A stretch of DNA of 45,235 nt. Source: UBA1189 sp045612925 (lineage in GTDB: Bacteria > Bacteroidota > Bacteroidia > Bacteroidales > Bacteroidaceae). Positions 41,754 to 45,235 of this stretch are shown one piece after another (position 1 is the first letter of the stretch; every line of letters begins with the position of its first letter). Position numbers and translations under genes: made by a program. Location: contig JAZKZX010000041.1 of assembly GCA_045612925.1 (NCBI GenBank), positions 1-45,235 on the forward strand. Reading direction: 5' to 3'. The notes under the pieces were generated by a model, which searched no databases, had not been told where the DNA came from, and saw nothing but the letters and a program-made list of their open reading frames with translations.

Positions 41754-43031
41754 TTAGTCGATGATGTCAAATCCGCAGTAGGGCACGAGCACCTTGGGGA
41801 TGCGGATGCCTTCGGGGGTCTGATTGTTTTCGAGGATTGCCGCCAAGATACGGGGCAATGCCAACGCCGAACCATTGAGGGTGTGGCAGAGCTCGGTCTT
41901 CTTGTCTTCGGCACGGCGATAGCGGCACTTCAGACGATTGGCCTGGTATGCATCGAAGTTTGATACCGAAGAAACCTCCAGCCAACGCTCCTGGGCAGCA
42001 GAGTATACTTCGAAGTCGAAGCAGAGGGCTGCGGTAAAGCTCATGTCGCCACCGCAAAGGCGCAGTATGCGGTAGGGGAGCTCGAGTTTCTTGACGAGGC
42101 TCTCCACATGTTCGAGCATCTCCTTATGTGACTCCTTCGAGTGCTCGGGTGTATCAATGCGTACAATCTCAATCTTTGAGAACTCATGCAAGCGGTTCAA
42201 TCCACGCACATCCTTACCATACGAGCCAGCCTCGCGACGGAAACACTGTGTGTAAGCCGTGTTCTTGATGGGCAGGTCCTTCTCCTCGATGATCACATCG
42301 CGGTAGATGTTTGTCACGGGTACCTCGGCTGTGGGGATGAGGTAGAGGTCATCGGCAGTGCAGTGATACATCTGACCCTCCTTGTCGGGGAGCTGACCTG
42401 TGCCATAGCCTGAAGCCTGGTTGACGACTGTAGGTGGCATGATCTCCTCGTAGCCAGCGTTACGAGCCTCGTCAAGGAAGAAGTTGATGAGGGCGCGCTG
42501 CAAGCGGGCACCCTTGCCGCGATATACGGGGAATCCCGCACCGCTGATCTTTACGCCCAAGTCAAAGTCGATAAGGTTGTACTTCTTTGCCAGTTCCCAG
42601 TGGGGGAGGGGGTTGGGGCCGAGGTTGGGTACCTCGTTGCCAGTCTTTTCTACCACATTATCCTCGGCGTGAGCACCCTCGGGCACCTCATCGTAGGGGA
42701 TATTGGGGATTGTGTAAAGCAAGTTTTGTGTATCTTCTGCAGCCTGCTTCATCTCCTCTTCGAGACCAGCGTTGGTGGTCTTGAGTGCAGCAACCTCTGC
42801 TTTTACGGCTTCGGCCTCTTCGCGCTTTCCCTCCTTCATGAGTGCCCCGATGCGTGCTGCCAGTTGCTTGGCTTCTGCAAGGTTCTTGTCGAGGGCGGTT
42901 TGTGCGGCACGACGCTTCTTGTCGAGCTCGATAACCCTATTTATTGTTTCTACGGCATTGCCGAAATGTTTCTTCTCAAGGCCTTTGATTACTCGTTCGG
43001 TCTGTTCAGTGATGAGTTTAATCGTAAGCAT
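41754..43031 (-). CDS. serS: Seryl-tRNA synthetase
   Basis: Charges tRNA-Ser. The 425-residue protein has the usual N-terminal antiparallel coiled-coil arm (about 30-100), then class II motifs: motif 2 FRREAGSYG near 272 and motif 3 NGSALALPR near 388, with TAEVPVTN for serine/ATP. Length is normal. Its promoter lies inside a dispersed repeat (43069-43100). Confidence 0.97.
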   Translation of the reverse strand: MLTIKLITEQTERVIKGLEKKHFGNAVETINRVIELDKKRRAAQTALDKNLAEAKQLAARIGALMKEGKREEAEAVKAEVAALKTTNAGLEEEMKQAAEDTQNLLYTIPNIPYDEVPEGAHAEDNVVEKTGNEVPNLGPNPLPHWELAKKYNLIDFDLGVKISGAGFPVYRGKGARLQRALINFFLDEARNAGYEEIMPPTVVNQASGYGTGQLPDKEGQMYHCTADDLYLIPTAEVPVTNIYRDVIIEEKDLPIKNTAYTQCFRREAGSYGKDVRGLNRLHEFSKIEIVRIDTPEHSKESHKEMLEHVESLVKKLELPYRILRLCGGDMSFTAALCFDFEVYSAAQERWLEVSSVSNFDAYQANRLKCRYRRAEDKKTELCHTLNGSALALPRILAAILENNQTPEGIRIPKVLVPYCGFDIID

Positions 43032-43068
43032 TTTTTATACTCTTTTATTGAATTTACATTTTAATTGG

Positions 43069-43100
43069 CAAAGATAGTGCAAGGCGAGCGAAATGCCAAA
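43069..43100 (-). promoter_or_regulatory. Promoter of serS
   Basis: TTTG-N20-TATCTTTG on the minus strand, with an A/T-rich stretch (tttattt) just upstream of the -33 box. It predicts a start near 43062. Confidence 0.75.
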
Positions 43101-43134
43101 TTTATTTGAGCTTTTCCGAGCCGCCGCCTATCTT
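43069..43134 (-). repeat. Promoter-carrying repeat, copy A (serS)
   Basis: A 66-bp unit that holds a full minus-strand promoter: TTTG (43100-43097), 20 bp, TATCTTTG (43076-43069), 37 bp before the serS start. Inverted ends aagatag (43071-43077) and ctatctt (43128-43134) are 50 bp apart; the left end is part of the -7 box. The 22-bp stretch at 43080-43101 recurs exactly at 43238-43259. Confidence 0.85.
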
Positions 43135-43153
43135 GAAACTCTATCAGTAGGTT

Positions 43154-43259
43154 AAAGATAGTGCAACCGACGCATGAGCGAGCAAGAGTCAAGCTCGCTT
43201 GAACTTTTGCAGCGAGCGAAAAGGAGGAAGACGGAGTCAAGGCGAGCGAAATGCCAAAT
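43154..43259. repeat. Related, divergent repeat, copy B
   Basis: Begins with the same aaagatagtgcaa as copy A, then has its own hairpin (agcgagc/gctcgct) and ends with the 22-bp piece shared with copy A. Its -7 box is TATCTTTA, one base off, and the right-hand inverted end is not found at 50 bp. Confidence 0.6.
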
Positions 43260-43361
43260 CTCAACGAGTGAATATAGAGAAATTGCTTGCATTTTCTCTG
43301 TTGAGTGAGGATGAGATTCAATAAAATTAAATTTTCTATCCCTTAATATGTTATTATAGGC

Positions 43362-43394
43362 AATAAAAAGAAGGATAGCCGCTATCCTTCTTTT
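43362..43394 (-). terminator. Terminator of tRNA-Pro
   Basis: Fourteen-base perfect arms (43366-43379, 43381-43394) followed by a U-rich end on the minus strand, just after the tRNA. Confidence 0.85.
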
Positions 43395-43396
43395 CG

Positions 43397-43469
43397 TCGG
43401 GATGACACGACTCGAACGTGCGACCCCTTGGTCCCAAACCAAGTATACTACCAACTGTACTACATCCCG
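43397..43469 (-). tRNA. tRNA-Pro (anticodon TGG)
   Basis: The minus strand folds as acceptor CGGGATG/CATCCCG, D stem GTAC/GTAT, anticodon stem CTTGG/CCAAG with loop TTTGGGA (anticodon TGG), variable loop GGGTC, T stem GCACG/CGTGT with TTCGAGT. Discriminator A; CCA is not encoded. The promoter lies 26 bp upstream, in repeat copy C. Confidence 0.95.
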
Positions 43470-43494
43470 AGTGCTTTCTTCCGAAAAGCGACTG

Positions 43495-43526
43495 CAAAGG
43501 TAGTGCAAACCGAATGAAGTTCCAAA
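43495..43526 (-). promoter_or_regulatory. Promoter of tRNA-Pro
   Basis: TTTG-N20-TACCTTTG on the minus strand, placing the start near 43488, about 19 bp before the mature tRNA. Confidence 0.75.
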
Positions 43527-43559
43527 TTTATTTGAGAAATTCTGAGGTGCAGCCTACCT
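43495..43559 (-). repeat. Promoter-carrying repeat, copy C (tRNA-Pro)
   Basis: Minus strand: TTTG (43526-43523), 20 bp, TACCTTTG (43502-43495). Inverted ends aggtag (43498-43503) and ctacct (43554-43559), again 50 bp apart. Compared with copy A, one pair of the stem has changed together (A-T to G-C). Confidence 0.85.
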
Positions 43560-43571
43560 AAAACTTGTTAG

Positions 43572-43633
43572 AGGTAGTGCAAACCGAATGAAATTCCAAA
43601 TTTATTTGAAGATTTCTGAGGTGTAGCCTACCT
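43572..43633 (-). repeat. Promoter-carrying repeat, copy D (decayed -7)
   Basis: Nearly identical to copy C (ends aggtag at 43572-43577 and ctacct at 43628-43633, 50 bp apart; -33 TTTG intact at 43600-43597), but the -7 reads TACCTCTA in place of TACCTTTG. It sits 74 bp upstream of copy C as a head-to-tail duplicate. Confidence 0.8.
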
Positions 43634-43655
43634 TCAAACAGCCTAGCTGGTTAAA

Positions 43656-43675
43656 ATTAGTGCAAGGCGAGCGAA
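43656..43675. repeat. Truncated repeat, copy E
   Basis: A 20-bp remnant, tagtgcaaggcgagcgaa, matching the left part of copy A. The rest of the unit is missing. Confidence 0.6.
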
Positions 43676-43728
43676 AAAACTTCATCAGAAAGTAAGGAAA
43701 GATGTTTCTCCGTAGGGTGTGTGCGATG

Positions 43729-43798
43729 ACTACCGTTGTTCACCTCGGTAGTTGCCGAGGAGTGGCTCGCTAACTACCGTAGTATACCTCGCTAACTA
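43729..43798. repeat. Competing short inverted and direct repeats
   Basis: actaccg (43729-43735) pairs with cggtagt (43746-43752); cggtagtt (43746-43753) can instead pair with aactaccg (43772-43779); cctcgg (43743-43748) pairs with ccgagg (43755-43760). The 11-mer ctcgctaacta repeats at 43766 and 43788. The structures exclude each other. No gene is seen between 43676 and 43811. Confidence 0.55.
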
Positions 43799-43811
43799 TC
43801 GATGTGGTACT

Positions 43812-43845
43812 AAAACAAAAGTGGGTGTGCAAGCTGCACACCCAC
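43812..43845 (-). terminator. Terminator of galK
   Basis: Ten-base arms gtgggtgtgc (43821-43830) and its complement (43836-43845), five-base loop, then TTTTGTTTTA on the minus strand. Confidence 0.85.
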
Positions 43846-43865
43846 TACATAATATTTAGTTGTTA

Positions 43866-45029
43866 TTAGTCGAGCTTGCGTGAGCCGTCGCCGATGACTA
43901 CATCGTATACGAGGGGAGCGTGACCGAACTGTGCGGTGAACTTCTCCTTGGCTGCTGCTGTGAATGCATCGTACAACTCGTCCTTAACGAGGTTGATGGT
44001 GCAACCGCCGAAGCCGCCACCCATCACGCGACAACCTGTAACGCCGCACTCCTTAGCGAGCTCAGCGAGGAAGTCGAGCTCTACGCAGCTTACTTCGTAG
44101 TCCTTGCTCATGCCCCAGTGTGTCTCGTACATCTTGGCACCTACGGTCTCGTAGTCGCCCTTCTCGAGAGCGTCACATACTGCGAGTACGCGGTCCTTCT
44201 CACCGAGAACATACTTGGCACGACGGTAGTCTACCTCAGGAACGAGGGCCTTAGCCTCCTCGAGCATCTCCCAAGTAACATCGCGGAGAGTCTCGATACC
44301 GGGATAGTTGGGCTTCAATACCTCTACTACATGCTCGCAAGAGCGACGACGCTGGTTGTACTCGTCACCGAGCTTGTGCTTCACATTGGTGTTTACCAAC
44401 ACGAGACGATAGCCCTTGGGCTCGAAGGGGAAGTACTCGAACTCCATAGAGCGGCAGTCGAGGCGCATGAGGCAACCTGCCTTACCGAATACAGAGGCGA
44501 ACTGGTCCATGATACCGCAGTTGCAACCGGTGTAGTTGTGCTCTGTAGCCTGACCTACGCGAGCGAGCTCGAACTTGTCAATCTTGCCTTCGCCATAGAT
44601 CTCATTGAGTGCGAATGCGAATACGCTCTCGAGAGCAGCTGATGATGACATACCTGCACCGAGGGGCACATCGCCAGCAAATGCTGTGTCGAAGCCCTTC
44701 ACGGGTACACCACGCTTCTGCATCTCACGGCATACACCGAATACATAGCATGCCCATGCCTCAGCGGGCTTGTCCTCCTCGTTCAAGCCGAACTCTACAT
44801 AGGGTGCCTCGTCCTTCGGGTCGATGTCGATAGCGAATGCGCGTACCTTGTCGAGGCCGTTGGGCTTGATTACCATGATCATACCCTTGTCTACTGCACC
44901 GGGGAATACGAAACCACCATTGTAGTCGGTGTGCTCACCGATGAGGTTGATACGACCGGGAGAAGCGTAGGCTACACCTTCGCAACCGAAACGCTCAGCA
45001 AAATGTTTTTTTACAAATTCTTTGTCCAT
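43866..45029 (-). CDS. galK: Galactokinase
   Basis: Phosphorylates galactose to galactose-1-phosphate in the Leloir pathway. The 387-residue GHMP kinase has the galactokinase signature GRINLIGEHTDYNGG near residues 25-39, the ATP-binding PLGAGMSSSAALE near 124 and the C-terminal MGGGFGGCTINL near 340. Length is normal. The MFS sugar-transporter gene lies just upstream on the same strand, 101 bp away, which fits a galactose-use operon. Confidence 0.97.
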   Translation of the reverse strand: MDKEFVKKHFAERFGCEGVAYASPGRINLIGEHTDYNGGFVFPGAVDKGMIMVIKPNGLDKVRAFAIDIDPKDEAPYVEFGLNEEDKPAEAWACYVFGVCREMQKRGVPVKGFDTAFAGDVPLGAGMSSSAALESVFAFALNEIYGEGKIDKFELARVGQATEHNYTGCNCGIMDQFASVFGKAGCLMRLDCRSMEFEYFPFEPKGYRLVLVNTNVKHKLGDEYNQRRRSCEHVVEVLKPNYPGIETLRDVTWEMLEEAKALVPEVDYRRAKYVLGEKDRVLAVCDALEKGDYETVGAKMYETHWGMSKDYEVSCVELDFLAELAKECGVTGCRVMGGGFGGCTINLVKDELYDAFTAAAKEKFTAQFGHAPLVYDVVIGDGSRKLD

Positions 45030-45074
45030 AGTATTTTCTTTTTTAATAAGTGTTGTTGGATGATTGTATGGGGA

Positions 45075-45116
45075 AGAATCTGCTTTACTCCCGAATCGGG
45101 GGATAAAACAGATTCT
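45075..45116. promoter_or_regulatory. Hairpin between transporter and galK
   Basis: Eight-base arms agaatctg (45075-45082) and cagattct (45109-45116), extended by ttta/taaa after one mismatch and closed by an inner cccga/tcggg stem. On the minus-strand RNA it lies 46 bp before the galK start and could process, stabilise or partly terminate the message. Confidence 0.55.
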
Positions 45117-45130
45117 CTCATTGCGAAATC

Positions 45131-45235
45131 TTACTTCTTCACGGGCTTAGAACCTACGAGTGCATAGAACAAGAGGTATGCAGCGCAGAATACGATTACC
45201 CAGAAGCTGGTCATGTAGTCGGTGAGGTCGGCAAC
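45131..45235 (-). CDS. C-terminus of a membrane sugar transporter (MFS, partial)
   Basis: The last 34 residues of a protein whose gene continues beyond the window: VADLTDYMTSFWVIVFCAAY then LLFYALVGSKPVKK and TAA. It is one final transmembrane helix with a short basic tail. Bacteroidales commonly have a glucose/galactose MFS transporter directly before galK, and the ending fits; the family call is by context. Confidence 0.65.
   Translation of the reverse strand, partial: VADLTDYMTSFWVIVFCAAYLLFYALVGSKPVKK

Noticed and set aside
43152..43508. 118-codon minus-strand frame across tRNA-Pro
   Set aside because: It runs through a tRNA, its terminator and the promoter repeats, so it is not a gene.

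Overview
The window comes from a member of the Bacteroidales (phylum Bacteroidota), most likely a gut or mucosal species. Evidence: the promoters I can read follow the Bacteroides pattern TTTG-N19-21-TAnnTTTG with no Shine-Dalgarno dependence; Rho carries a long disordered N-terminal insert; ribosomal protein L31 is of the zinc-free B type; and the glycine-lipid genes glsA/glsB, a Wzi-family and a PagL-like outer-membrane protein, and a secreted GH29 fucosidase are all present. I cannot fix the genus. Nothing looks like a prophage, conjugative element, insertion sequence or CRISPR array. Most of the window is chromosomal housekeeping, with unusual short repeats in the gaps.

Layout. 1-7.4 kb: end of a PH-domain gene, periplasmic protease htrA, thrC, the purM-trxB pair, rpmE2 and fmt. 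7.5-15.2 kb, all minus strand: pepT, ftsK, a small HAD phosphatase, a GMP synthase whose glutaminase domain is degenerate and shortened, and grpE-dnaJ. Two arrays of a 9-bp CTAGA-type repeat flank the pepT-ftsK-HAD block. 15.2-16.0 kb: a gene-free stretch packed with tandem and inverted repeats. 16.0-20.0 kb: a secreted GH29 fucosidase followed by an 806-residue secreted multidomain protein. 20.2-25.7 kb: a tight minus-strand operon of permease, glsA, glsB, menG, menA and a CPBP membrane protease.

25.8-32.0 kb: tRNA-Arg(CCG), then (minus strand, transcription order) rho, a PagL-like deacylase, a Wzi-family protein, a small lipoprotein and cytidine deaminase. 32.1-40.8 kb: a DUF3805-like protein overlapping an ABC-F ATPase; a minus-strand envelope trio (NlpE-like lipoprotein, DUF4136 lipoprotein, outer-membrane barrel); then nitroreductase, a DUF2520 dehydrogenase-like protein, maf, miaA and a divergent lipid kinase. 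40.9-45.2 kb: a Crp/Fnr regulator, serS, tRNA-Pro(TGG), galK and the last codons of a sugar transporter.

The most interesting structure is at 43.07-43.68 kb. A family of about 62-67-bp repeats carries a complete minus-strand promoter (TTTG-N20-TA(T/C)CTTTG). Its ends are inverted repeats that pair across exactly 50 bp and show one compensatory base change between copies. One copy is the apparent serS promoter, one the tRNA-Pro promoter, and a third has a decayed -7 box. The second main point is the GMP synthase without a usable glutaminase site.
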